Part shown: positions 42,901 to 55,665 of the stretch, in pieces
How positions within the stretch are numbered: the stretch's first letter is position 1
Layout of the letters: the number at the start of each line of letters is the position of its first letter
Position numbers and translations under genes: made by a program
NCBI GenBank assembly: GCA_004764695.1
Contig: SMSO01000025.1
Location: 2,341,102-2,405,101, forward strand
Direction: 5' to 3'
Source of the DNA: Schizochytrium sp. TIO01
Lineage: Eukaryota; Sar; Bigyra; Thraustochytrida; Thraustochytriidae
DNA: 64,000 nucleotides
Notes under the pieces: generated by a model
What the model was told of the DNA's origin: nothing
The model's input: the letters and a program-made list of their open reading frames with translations, nothing else
The model's database searches: none

Positions 42901-45900
42901 CCTGGCTAAATCCGCACAATCTCTACAATGGAAGGACTCTGCAAATATGTAGCTGATTTCTAGCTCCATCAATCCACGAGTTGAAATTGAAGATAGTTTT
43001 AAACTGATGTGAAAGCGGAGTTTTCGGCTTTATTGTTTTACAGTACAGAAAATCATGAAGGAGGAAGACCTTCTTCAGACGTGGAGAATAATTAACAGAG
43101 AAAAGGTCAATGATTAGCCAACAAACTCTTCACAAAATGCCCCTTATCAGAATAGTCTTCCAACACACGCGTTTTCAGAGCCTATTCTCACCATTCTAGA
43201 TCTAAGGGACTGGAGGTCTGTCCCCGATAGTCTGGTGTCACGCTGTAGCAAACAAAGCAAGCACGTGTCGTTTGGAAATCCACCAACTTTAATAAACTAA
43301 CTATGTTCTCCGCGAGCGAAAGGAAATCCATTCCACAAAGCCTGTTGAACCCTGATCCGGTTCCTTTGATTGCCTTTTTCTGGTACGAGAGCTCATGGTT
43401 CCGTGTGTGAAAAGGACATCCACCCCTGAAAAAAAAGTAGCCCACTTTTTCTGGTTGTGCTCCTAAAGTCAATGAATGTATAATGCAATGAGAGCAAGAA
43501 TGGAGGTAGATAGCTTCAAAGAAAGTTTCGGTACTTGCTTTTATTTCATTCTTTAATATAGAAAGTCTATCAAGTAGCAGCGTTCGACTTTTATATTCGT
43601 CAATGTCTCTATAAGACACGCGGACATAAGCTTACAATTTCTGGTCAACAACAGAATCGTCTGTGAAAATTACTTTCTACTCATCCAATAGGCACAGTCC
43701 TCGAACTAAAATAAATAGCAACCAACTTTCCAAGCAGCCAGTACGTCCTGCGATCAGATGGGAGTGGTTTGTGGTCGAAGTGCTCGTCGCTTTATGTCCC
43801 GTATCGTCGAAGCTTGGCCACAGGCAGTACGAGATTTTGCTTATACAACACATAGTATTAGGGTATCTATTTCAATTAAAAATACCTTTTTTAATTAAAA
43901 TAAAATAAATCTATTGGCAAGCTTCACTCATTCTAAAACATTTTTAAATTCTTTTTAATTGAAACTATATATTGATTTCTAACTTTCTAGCAGGTAGATT
44001 GATTCCTTTTTCTATTTTTTTTGAAATAATAAATCTCTATAATGTTAATTTTAAAAGAATTACTTTCTAATGGCCGAAAGGACGTATGGCGGAGACAGTG
44101 AATAAACATTTGTTCAGCTGTAGATTACCAAATCACAACCTTTTGCAGCTGTATCTGGTAACCAGTTGATATGAAGGAGCCTTGCTAGTTCAGCCTTTAC
44201 CCTAGTGTACTAGTGTAGGCTGGCTGATTTTCTTTTCTTTTTTCATTTTTCTTCTTAAAACAAAATGAATATAGATAAATAAATAAATACACAAGCATAA
44301 ACTACATTTTATGTATGACGGACGCAGAAATTTACAGTACTCGCTTCCTAAGGCTCTATTCAGATCAAGAGACTACATGATTAGCATTGCTTAGGGAGAG
44401 GTGAGACTATATCTCAAAGGACCACTAAAGTATATGCTCTAGCTGAATACCAGTTGAAGGAATCACTAATTCTTCGTATATCTAGAATGAGTATTCACAG
44501 GGAGGCACGATGGCTTATAAAAATATCAAACGTTTCAACAAATAGTACTACTGCTGTTCCGCCCGCCTTATGTTGTTTTGCAGTTTTGCAGATGCCCGCC
44601 CAACCATTTCATTAGCTTCTCCCAGCACTTGCACCGTCTAACAGCAATGAAACGAAAAAGCGAAGTTCCCATTATAGTACGATAGCAGGTAGAATTGTAT
44701 ATTCACACATTTGAAGCTATTTGTTCTGATGATGCTAATCATCGATTCGAGTGAAGTGTAAAACATCGAAGTAGACTCGATTTTCGTTGAGTTTTTGCAC
44801 GCTGTTCAGTGCACCAAGTTGATCGCTTAGTGACGCTGGGTTTGTGCGCTACGAACATCATAATGGATTTTGGTCGCTTTCACTGGCTAACTACTCCTAT
44901 CAATATTTCTTGTATTAAAGTAAGTCCTAGATTTAGACCTCACTGCACAAGAATTTCAGGATCAACATCTTCAATTAAAGCTGGTGTTAAAAGAAGTTGC
45001 AGCTTTGTTTTACCTGTGTATCAATGGACACAGTTGATACAGGATAAATAGCCGTGTTCTATCCAAACACCCCTATCGCAAATCTGCCTTACAAGTATTG
45101 GTCCCTGAAATACATAGATTCCAAGAACAGTGAACAAATTGGACAAGTCTCTCGAGCGCTCTTCGAGAAGCCCAGAAATCTCACAAATCAGGGCCACCAA
45201 AGTTCATCACAAAGGAATTGCAATGCAATATCGGCTGAGACGATGAAGAAGGAAGTAAGATGTACTTGTTCAGGTTGTATTTGTGTTTGTTTGAAGGTTT
45301 CAAGGTTGACAACTTTACAATTTGAAGTTCAGACTATGAACATGATTTATTTGTTCATAATAGAACAGGCATAATTGAAGATTGAGCTCGAAAGATTTGC
45401 TGGCGCCAAAGCAAAATCATGTTGCTATAAGAAAGTCATTCGATCAACTGAAATTCCAGGCTAGCTACTAGGTACTATTACCTATTTAAAATCTCAGCTA
45501 TCTACGCCAGCTTCCCCGCAGCACACGACATGCCAGTCTTACCTACACCCCATTGTAGAGTTCACATCAAGGAAAGGTCGCGTGCATGGGGGTATACAGA
45601 AAGTCCCTCAAAGAATGTGGGGAAAAGTGCGATGGTCAGAAGAGCTGTCTACTCTTTCGTAAACATTTATCATAGGATACCAGGATATAGATTATAGATA
45701 AGTAAGAAGATTTAGCAGCACGTAACTGATATGTACTATGCTCTGCTAGTCAGTTGGTAGAAAGCTGACGTTGTCCCTAGCCTTAGGGCGAACTGCAAGT
45801 AACAGCAGAGCGATCGATGAAAGTCAAGTTGACATTAAACCAATAATTTCTGAAATCGTACTATAGCGGCCAACAAGACAGCCGGAAATGAGACAACGAA

Positions 45901-46740
45901 ACAAACTAAACGCAGCAAGAAGCCCATTCACTATCCATTTTCGTGTTGCATTTTGCAAATTGAAAGGCACGTTGTTTCTAGGTTGTGCAATGTTGAGCAC
46001 AGATTGAACCGACCTTCAAGAGAAATGCAGTTTTGGCAAATACCTTCAAGGCAAAGCTGCAGCAGCAGCAGATGCTTTAAACTCGGCATTTAAGAATCTA
46101 AGAGACGAAACCAAAGTTCTCCTTTATTTCCTTGAAACAAAGGCACCGTTCTTCACGACAGGTAAGGAAAAGCCCATCGAGTATTGCTGTTGCTCGTAAA
46201 GGAGCGCTAGCGCTTTTAGTGTCTTAGAAAACCCTTTTCAAAGCCTGGTGCTTCTGCTTCATTATTCACTTGTTTTTCTTGTACCTTTTGTTGACTCTTC
46301 GCGTGGCTGCTCAACTCAACTGTCCTTCTTCATCTTCTGCTTATCCTTCCCATTTTGTTTTTCATACGTTCGATATCATGCACGCTCGTGCAAGCAAGCA
46401 ACAAAAGTCCGAGCTTTCCAGCGTGCTGCCGATCAGACTCCCTCACTATTCCAGTCTTATAGATATGGCTCGAATTGAATGATTCCATCTAGCCGCGGGG
46501 CTTCAATCGATCCAGCCACCACTCACCACCCATGCATGCGTCCTCGACTTCATCAGTTTAGGATGCTTCTCTGCTGATACCTAGTTCTATAATATTTCAT
46601 ATCTCATCTTGTGTTTCCTTCCAGAGTCTTTCACAAGGCAGTAAAACTAACTTCTGCAATACAATCGAGAAGCGACATCGCACGTTTTTTCATTTGGCCT
46701 CAGGACCTCCAAGCATATCAAGCTTTCGCTTTCGCGTAGT

Positions 46741-46759
46741 GTACCTAGCTAGGTACCTA
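46741..46759. repeat. GTACCTAGCTAGGTAC palindrome
   Basis: A perfect 16-base palindrome at 46741-46756, overlapped by TAGGTACCTA at 46750-46759. It contains copy 2 of CCTAGCTAGG. Confidence 0.85.
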
Positions 46760-46964
46760 TTCTCATTGCAGGCTGACATTTCGAGGCACCTTAGTCTTTT
46801 CCATATTGCAGCTTTATCACTTCCTTAAGGAAACAGGAACCTGATTGTAGAAGATGATCATGAAGAAGTCGAAGGAAGCAACAACAGCCGTTGCCACCAT
46901 CTTGTGAAAAGTTCCTCTGATCTCTACCTGTACATAGGCAGTAAAGCTGAGCTGTCTGTTCACA

Positions 46965-47061
46965 GGGCGGCCTGGTTGGAGCAGAGCAGCATCCCCGGGC
47001 TTAGGCCCACGACGGGTGCAGACGCGTGCCGGTGAGCACGCCTTGGAAAGGGACGCCGCCC
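46965..47061. ncRNA. GC-rich segment with multi-branch fold, possible structured RNA
   Basis: Within AT-rich DNA, 97 bases turn strongly GC-rich and fold as a closed multi-arm structure. The outer stem is GGGCGGC (46965-46971) with GCCGCCC (47055-47061). One arm pairs GCATCCC with GGGTGC and contains the hairpin GGGC-TTAG-GCCC. The other is a perfect hairpin GCGTGC-CGGTGA-GCACGC. An alternative 3' hairpin GGGAC/GTCCC (47050-47068) competes with the outer stem. It does not match tRNA, 5S, snRNA, SRP or hammerhead/HDV ribozyme consensus that I know. Strand is undetermined because stems read both ways, and no coding frame crosses it convincingly. Transcription is inference. Confidence 0.4.
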
Positions 47062-47121
47062 AAGTCCCTCGAGCATAACTGCTGTGTTTCTTTGGATGCT
47101 ATGCTTCATCAACGTGCAGTG

Positions 47122-47131
47122 CCTAGCTAGG
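47122..47131. repeat. CCTAGCTAGG palindrome, copy 3
   Basis: Same 10-base palindrome as 46744-46753, on the other side of the foldable GC-rich segment. Confidence 0.5.
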
Positions 47132-50100
47132 TGTTTATAACGTAATGTCTGTTTTACGAAAGTGAAGCATCACTTACTTTGAACAACAACATTAATAAAA
47201 GGCCAAGCTAAGCTTTTGGTGGTGCGGCAAAATCAAAGAAAAACAAGAGAAGTCGATCGAGACGTTCAATGCCTACACTTCATGAACCATCGATGAATAA
47301 TTCAATTGGAAATTTAATCATCTTCCTTATTTTGGGATGTTCGTTTTCAGTTTCGGGCTTTCAAGACGACGCCAGCTGCTAGAGTCCAATAGACCAAACG
47401 TATCATCTTGTTACTGACAAGAACGAGCGGTGATAGTCTTCAAGTTAAAGTATATTTTGGAGTAAGCAGATGGGAGATTTCATTCGCAGTATATATATTT
47501 TGGAAATGCCATTCTTGATTTTGGTTTTTAATTATTGTTATTAATTAGACTTTTACTTTTAAAACTAAGTTATTTATTTCAAAGGTTCGATTTTCACTTC
47601 ACATTTTTTAAAATTTGCTGTTGAATTTAAAGCTTCTTTCTACTGAAAATGGAAGTGCACAAGGGCTTAGGGACGCTTGAAAATGTGCGACAATTGCTGA
47701 CTCCTCTTTTTCTTTTCATGTTTCTTTTCTATTTACTCTTTCTGAGCACTATGTACTTTCCTTACACATTCTGAATTATCAGCATACCATCCCGATTTCC
47801 AAGGAGGGCTTTGCTCATCTTTCTCCTCTAATAGATTCCAAACTTATGAAAAACAGACAGGACAGATATTATTAGCAGATGGGTGTGACATTGTAATCAT
47901 AGCTTGAAAGCTTTCAAACGAAATTCCGAAAGTTTTATTTTGTAAACGAAAAAAAATTAAAGAGGCAATCAGCGAGAAAAAATAAATAAAGATGTTTTAA
48001 ATCATATTTTGATTTTCAACAAAATATTGCACTTGTTGCAATTGAAGTCATGATAGGATTGTCTCCGTATCTTGGCCGTCGATGAAAAATGAGATTCGAG
48101 GGCAACACTGTGAAAGAAATTTGGATAGCACCTGATTTTAAACTGTCTTAAGCGAAAGTAATACGCCATAAAGCATATAGATCATATCATAATATCGAAG
48201 ACTACTGTAAGTGAGTCAATATGAAATTAAAGATCACTAGTTGGTTTGTTGACGAAGCGATTGCAGACAGGCTCGTCAGCAAAAGCAGAACAGCCAATTT
48301 AGCCAGCATCAATTGCTCGAAACTCTAAATCTAAAACTAGTCGGTGTAGTGCGGCGGTATCAAAATGCAACAATAGTTTTACCAAGTCGAATTAATTACG
48401 CGAACCTTGGTGTATTCTGGTTTCGTTATAAATCATGTGTTATCTTGGAAATCTCCCGTTGTCTTTGATAGCAAATTTCACAGGTTAGGGTTTGATGCCT
48501 TTCGTGTACGAGCAAATTCGATAAGGAAAAGTCGGCAATGCATTAGCACCTAGCCATGCTATTGCCCAGCTTGACTTCTCAGTATTACATCCTTGACACT
48601 TAAGGGAACATGCATCTCGCAGAATGATTTTAGGATTGTGTATCGAATTGTGCGCACGATTTACAGTCTATATTGGTACCTAGGTACTCTGAGCAAGATT
48701 AGGTATGTACATTCTCGGTGGACTGGTTTGTTGTTCTCTCGAGTGTTTGACCCGCTGCTTTGTTTCCAGCTCTTGTTACTGTTTTTCTTCCTTCCCGCAT
48801 AAAGTTTCTTCTTCATAATTATCTACCTACCTACTCGCCCTTCTCCCCCAACGTATGATCTCTTTCGGAAAGTCGCAAAGGCGGAGGGAGACACAAAACC
48901 AACCATTATGAGCAGCATCAATTGATCAAACCCCCCCCCAACAAAAATAATAAAAATAAATAATTAAATGAGCTCAGCGTGAGTTTCTGCCTTTTCATGC
49001 TTCTGTTTTCGCGTTGACATTATGCAGGAAGAGCCGTCAGCCTTTTCGAACATGATTCTAAATCTTCTTCTTTGGCAAACAGATAGAAACTCAGGACTCT
49101 AGCTAGAGGCTATCTGGCAACGAGCCCAAAGTAGAGCACTCACTACAACGAGTCAGATTTCTTTGTCTTGGCGAGCCCAGATAGTTCGCTACTTTAGTAT
49201 TTTTTTCCTTTTCCAAGAATAAATATTCCATAACAGTAAGAAAAATAAAAAATGAAAATTGAAAAGTAAATTGAAAAGACAGAATATGCAAAAAAAATGT
49301 GCTGTATGATCTAGGACCTCAGAAACACTGAAGTGAGGGTGAGAACCGTAGGAGAGCAGGACTTTCTTATAAATCGCTTCTGATATTCATCAGAAGATTA
49401 TATAGCTCGAAAGTTTACTAAACCTCTTTTTTTTTTTCTTTTTTTTAAATAATAAATAAAGTGAGCTTTAGTGTGTGTGTGTTGCTGCACTTTCTCGTAC
49501 TTGAAAAAGACTGTGGGGCCACCTTCATCAAAGCGACCTTCCCTCGAGTGCGCTTCCTCTTTTATTCATAGCGATTAAAAATTATAATTTTTATAAAGTT
49601 CTCTTAGCTTTGGTTGAATGACGGAGAGGAGAAAAGAAGAAGAAACCTTCTATCTCAAAAGAAAGCAAATGCTGCCCGTCCTGCATTCCTTTGTCTCTGA
49701 AAAGTCCTTCAGTCAGGCTGCTTGTCCAATCGATGCGTACCTACTGTTGGCAAGGCCATATGATATCGGACTCGCCTGGAACGGTCCCGGAGTTTCCGGC
49801 TCCAAGTTTAAGGTGGAGTCCTAGTTTTTTTGATTGTCTAAAGCCTCAAAAAAAGAGCTTGAAAGTGAGAATACCTGTCGTGGATCTCGTGGCACATATG
49901 CTCCTTATCAGCGCAAATGCAACAGCAGCATTATGCTGAGCGTTGGTGCCTGAAGATGCGTCGATAAGGTACACTTAAATTGAACTAGTTTCTAGCAGAA
50001 TTACGCAAACTTGGGCAACACGCGCGTGTAATCTTGATGTGCCTGGAGAAAGGTCGAAACACACTCGAATCACCTCGTAATCAGAACAGGAGCTTATAAG

Positions 50101-53100
50101 TAAGCGTGCTTGGCTTTGTTTTTTTTTGTTCAATGGGACACGATTTCTACCGGGGGACGCCACGTTTGCAGCAAAAAGGCGAAGTACCATGATTCTTCTC
50201 TTCACGTGCATTCCCAATCTGCATTGTGTATAATAGAAGTTCTCCTTACAAAACTTTGTGGTGTATGTCTGTACCCGACGCCCTGGATCTTATCTCACTA
50301 CAGGATCTTAGAAACAACCATACATCGCCTACTCCTTATGCGGTGTATACCACTTCTACGCAGCCACTGATAACCAATTGTGCAAAGGTCCTGCACAAGC
50401 ACAGCAGCCTGTTAGAGAGCAGGTAAATTTCCTCCAAGAAAGCCAACATGAGGGCACTTAATTATTTATGATAGCCTCAAAATATTGTGCAAACAATGCC
50501 TCGAAATCATAGTCGCGAATGCAGTAGTGATACCTTACAGCGAAAAGCTCAAACGAGCCACATTTGTCTGTGCGCTTTGTTAGGGCGCAGGAAACAAGCA
50601 TCAGCTTAGGCCTGAGCCTGGCGACTGAGAATATTTTCAACAAAGCTTTTAGAATATGTCATTATATAGTTCTTTTGCAAGTACGAAATAAAACTTCGAT
50701 TTTTTCCTGTATACACAACATACGCTAAACTGCGCCAAAACAAGCTCGAACCCTTGCAGACGCGGTACTTAGATCTTTTCTTTTCTTAAATGAACTGCAG
50801 AAGAACCTGAATTCTCAGTGCTCTGTGATTGTAAACTCAAACAAAGAAAAGCACAAACCTTCTAGAGCGATGAAGGGCTCTTATTCCTTTATCTCCAAAC
50901 TTTGGACAAATAAATATGTATGAATTGCCAGAACTTCAAAACAAAATAAAGTCACTGATTAGGAACATATCAAGTTCCCAGCTTTTTGCTGCGCTTGTAT
51001 CCTGCTTTACTGCGTTCGGTCCTCGGTTGTTTTTATTTCACATTGCTCACTCCTGGAAAGATGTAGGCTCAAGCCATTCGTGTATAATCTTTGGATTTTC
51101 AAGTCTCTGCGATTCGTCTTGTTAACAGTAGGCGAAATACCTAGTCAATGTGTTCATGATCGTTCAGTATCCGATGCACCCTTTGACCAAGGCCAGTCAT
51201 ATGTGGCTATTTCAATCTAGCATGAGACTTTGGCGTAAAACTTTTGATGGAAATTGAGACGAGGACAACAGAGCATGCACACGGACGTAAATACTCAAAA
51301 GAGGAGCTGCAAATGATCTTTACCGATCTCATCGCCTTGAGGAAACTTCTGACTCCTCTAGTGAAGCTTTTAAGTGCTCAGTTGCCATAAGTATGCATTT
51401 CAGCGCCAAGTTTTTTATACTTCTATCTTCAAGTACGAGACTTCAAGCCTTAAACTCTGGAGTTTAGTAGACCAGCTGTAGCGACTAAAAATCTACACGA
51501 TGCCCACGATCTCGAGCAGCACAATGTACTTTCGAGTTGCGGTGCATTGCAGTACGCGTGTACTGAGGTCCTGTGTGCCCATCCCTCCCTCATTCAAGTT
51601 AGATTGTTCTCTACTCGCTCTGCTAATCCTGCGTACACCAACCATTCATCAAGTTGTGATTTCCCGCATTGTACGCAGGTACCACGAGCCCATTGATTCT
51701 GATTTATTGTAAGTGGAAATCGAGCACCATTTTTGATGTAAATCATAAAAATGGAGCGTATGTATAAATAGATAGTATCCAGATAAAAACATACTTCCAA
51801 TGCTACAGCTGCCCTGAGTTGAACGGAGTACCTACTTCGAGGAGCAGCAAAACTTAGGTACCACTGATCCAACGACTTCGGGATTGATCGTAACAATAAA
51901 ATGGACCGGCCCTTTGGGACATCGTATTAGTCCCCTCCAATTTTTAAATAAAACGAACTACACTGACAATAGACAAAATAAGCACACAGGCTTTACATGT
52001 CGGAGTAGTCTTGTTATATATGCCGCAAGCCTTCTCCAAGTGTCCCAGTCGAAACGCTTTTCTTTCTATTTTTTTCTTTTTCCTTTTTTAATAATTAAAA
52101 TTCAAGTGAACCTACGCCCTCCGCTTTTAAATAAAAGATAGATTTCCTGAGGGGTTGAAGTGGGAATGAGTACCGTTCAACGAATAAAGCATCCACGTAG
52201 CGACTTCATACAAAATTGAATCCAAAGTATTCGCGAGCCAATGGTATTGGTGCTCTTTAGGTTGTGTATGCCTCCTGGTTTATTCAAACAAATCAGGCGT
52301 GTTGCATAAATGTATATTACGATCAGCCTACGCCTGCCAAGCTGAATTTGAAGCAATGTGTTCCTTTTAATCCGTTCGAGATTTGCTGTATGAAGTTGCT
52401 GTCCCTGGGCTTGGGCTTGCTGGAAGAAACATCATCTAATTAAAAGGGTCTGATATCCGAATTGTGATTGATGAGTATTGGAATCACTAAGTAAACAGTA
52501 AAAGGTACACCCTCAAAATCGTTTATAGTTGAAAGTTACTACACAACAAATCCTAATAGATCCACAAATCTTAGATACTAATGAAGAAAATAGGTGATAT
52601 CTGCTGTGCCTTTAAAAGTCAACGAAATACGCTTTGATGCAGTAGGAATTGACCCATTCAACTCTAAAATATCTTACTAAGTCCTTCAGCACTTCCATCA
52701 TGTGGAATGCGATTCTTAACTATGGTAACTTAACGCTAGCTAAGACAATCTTCTTCTTCTCTACTCAAGTGATGAAAATTTTAAGTTGGTAAACGCTGAA
52801 GGTATAGCTGGCCAAAGGTACTCAGGTTTATTAGCAAGGGCGATGCACCGCCCAATGCTTACCAAGCAGGGATTAAACTTTAAACAAATAAATAGTCAAT
52901 CGTACTAATTTTTGAAACTATAATACTGATACTTTAGTTTCCTCTTCGAACGGCGACTACCTAGAGTAGTTTAAACAATTAAATGACACATGACATTCTC
53001 CACTTTGCTACAGGTAAAGTGTTGCTTCAGTCAAGTATTTTATGTACTTTAGTACCATCCAAGGTTTATAAACGAGTAATTGTACGAATTTCCAACTTTA

Positions 53101-54646
53101 AGAGAAGCTTGGCCAATGAACCCCTCCCCTCCCAAGCTCTTTAAGCAATTTGAAAATATAGCCCATGAGCTCGCTAAAATTTCGTAAGTGGCATTTGTGA
53201 AATGTGTCTAGCCTTATCCTAAGAATGATATATTTTGTTCGTCCTCCACTTTCCAGCTACAAAAGTATCCCGCTTCCACTAGAAGACTGCAACAGTGCTT
53301 GTTATTTGTTGATAATGCTATCCAATCGATTTGCCTGTTGATATGCTTCGTCAGATACTATTTACTTTAAATAGCAAAACTTCACCTTTTCACATCATTG
53401 TATAGGTGAGGGGCAAATAAGATCTGAAAAAAGCGACTTTCTTTGCATGCTAATTTTGTCTACATTTGACTTGCTAGAAGCCAAATCCAATCTCGAGAAT
53501 GTTGAATGTCAACTTAAAAGATCTCATTAGGTCAGGTTCTCTAGAAGGTTATGCTTTCTGGTGAAGTAGTCAGTTTGCTGCGAAAATATCTAGAATATTT
53601 ACCTCTGTCTCTCAAATTCAAATAGCATTTTATTCCGTTTCGTACGTAATTTTACTATTAACGACCATCCAGATTTACATGAGCAAACACCATTTATCAC
53701 AAAGGATAGTTTACTCTGAAATTTTGCTTAGCAGGTCTCGTAATCAACTTCTAATATTGATGCATCATAGCAAAGAAACCCCGACATTTATGATCACAGA
53801 TGTAGCACGATTCTTTCTTCACACCCAAGTTCTAGCTACTGTGGAAGACCGAATATTGTGCTGTGTGCAAAACAAACATCACCAGACCTTGATATTTCAA
53901 TGTTTGGCCCAAGCATCTTACAGAATAAGAATAACTTTGTAAAGCTTGGCAATTACACGATACTTGGGCTAGACACAAGGCTTTGTCGCCATAAGTAAAA
54001 CAAGGTGACAAAGCGCACCTGGGTAATTTAGATATGGCATATGGTGGCAGCAGACATCCCTGATAGTGTAAATAGTTTGAATACTCATTCAATTAGTAGA
54101 GTAGATTGAGTTATCATGTGCCCAGAAAGATTGATTTATAGTAGTCTCTACATGGGACTGGACAAACCAACACGTTGAGAGCAACAACTGGCTGTTTAGT
54201 TGAACTGGCAGCTGTCTAAGAAAAAACGTTTAGCCCTGATATCTACGCTTAATATGAAAAGAACAATTTTTGTTTGTAAGTTAGGAAAAATCTTCAAGTC
54301 AAAGTGATTGTCGAACATTCCACAAAAAAGTAGTCAAAATAAGATATAAATTTTGACTTGTGATTTGTACCGCACGCAGAAAGATCTGATTTTGAGGATA
54401 TGATAAAGCAAGAACTGGGTCATCTAGCAATTGCAAAACCGAAGACGCCCCATCCACATTTTTTATGCATCTCTCTTTGGTCTCAAGAGACTCAGCAACA
54501 AGAAAGAAATCCAAGCTGCTTGTATTCAAGCGTGCGCAATATGGAGGAGTAGAGAAATGGAAAGACACAAGACTGATTAGATCAGGGATGTCTCAATTTT
54601 GAAGAAAAATGGCTGGGCAAGCTTTTTCCTGGTTAATATAACAAAC
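47132..54646. other. AT-rich gene-free stretch
   Basis: No supported gene in about 7.5 kb. Frames do not exceed about 100 codons and none resembles a family. A 12-base palindrome GTACCTAGGTAC lies at 48676-48687. Homopolymer A/T/C runs are frequent (for example 48931-48940, 49430-49447). Confidence 0.45.
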
Positions 54647-55665
54647 TTAGACCACCTTGACGCCCATGGATTTAGCGGACGCAATAATACTCTTGCAGAT
54701 GCTTTTCAAAGGTACCGCCTGGAGGTTAGGGTCAGTCTGCTTCAGCTTGGCAATCTCGTAAACAACCTTCACAGAAACAGTTGCAACAGTTTGGGTACCA
54801 GGCTCCTTGGCTCCCTTCTCGATATTGGCAGCCTTCTTGAGAAGGTAAGAGGTGGATGGGGTCTATATTTTAAATTATCAACAAGAACAGAGGTATAGTT
54901 AGTATCCAAGACGAGAGCTCCCTGAGATTTAAATGAAATGAATAGCAAATTAACATACCTTGGCGACGAACTCAAAGGTGCGGTCAGAGAACGCGGTGAG
55001 AACTACGGGGATGGGAATATCCTTCTTGTAGTCCTCTGACCTTGCGTTGAAAGCCTGCGCAAAATTTTGAAAAAATCCCCCGGTAAAACAAAGTAAGCGC
55101 CGCAACAAGTTGAGACGTGACATCACCATGAAACCCATAGTTGCTCATCAGAAAAAGAGTCATCCAAGCCCAATGGAAAACACAGAATACGCGCATAAAA
55201 CACCGCCGTATTTTCCAGTACACCACCGAAATTGATTACAGAAGATACCAAAGCATTCTCGTCAGTCAACCACCCTTCGTTAAGATATTTTCCACGCGAT
55301 GTCCATTTCTTAGGCTTCTCTGCTGCTCAATGTTGCTTTACCCTGTGTTGACCAAAAATCAGCAGCATATAAAGCAGCGGAAAAGCAATATAGGATTCGC
55401 GAAGAGGCTCTCAAGCAAGCAGAAGCAGCCCCGCGAAAGTTCCACTCATTGCGATATGTCGGGCCTCTCGCGAGCGCGACCTTGTTTCCCGGCCAGTGTA
55501 GCTGACAGCTAGCTAGCTCCCTTGTCTCGAGGCATGGCGAACACTTACCTTGCAAAACTCCATCATGTTGACACCGAGAGGACCGAGCGCCTGACCAATG
55601 GCAGGCGACGGCTTGGCAGAGCCAGCCGGCACAATGAGCCGCACGATACCCTTGATGCTTGCCAT
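54647..55665 (-). CDS. MRPL11: Mitochondrial large-subunit ribosomal protein uL11m
   Basis: A bacterial-type L11 that binds the GTPase-associated centre of the large rRNA. Three exons on the minus strand (55665-55549, 55054-54959, 54862-54647) join in phase 0 to give 142 residues. Introns are 55548-55055 (GTAAGT...CAG) and 54958-54863 (GTATGT...TAG). The N-terminal domain reads [19 protein letters not shown] then NMMEFCKAFNARS. The C-terminal rRNA-binding domain contains [20 protein letters not shown] and ends [10 protein letters not shown]. Bacterial/mitochondrial rather than cytosolic (uL11/RPL12) features are clear. No N-terminal targeting extension is evident, as in some other mitochondrial L11 proteins. 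An upstream in-frame GTG is possible but adds nothing family-like. Confidence 0.96.

Larger units (their letters stand above)
37381..46740. other. AT-rich gene-free stretch
   Basis: No supported gene in about 9.4 kb. The longest frames (173 codons on minus at 40955-41476, 143 codons on minus at 43188-43619) show no domain and ordinary background composition. Homopolymer runs, and a CTGC array at 39896-39929, are present. A locally GC-richer patch at 41085-41175 contains GGTTCGACC but no tRNA fold. Confidence 0.45.

Noticed and set aside
43188-43619. 143-codon minus-strand frame
   Set aside because: No recognisable family, signal peptide or conserved block; no splice partners seen.
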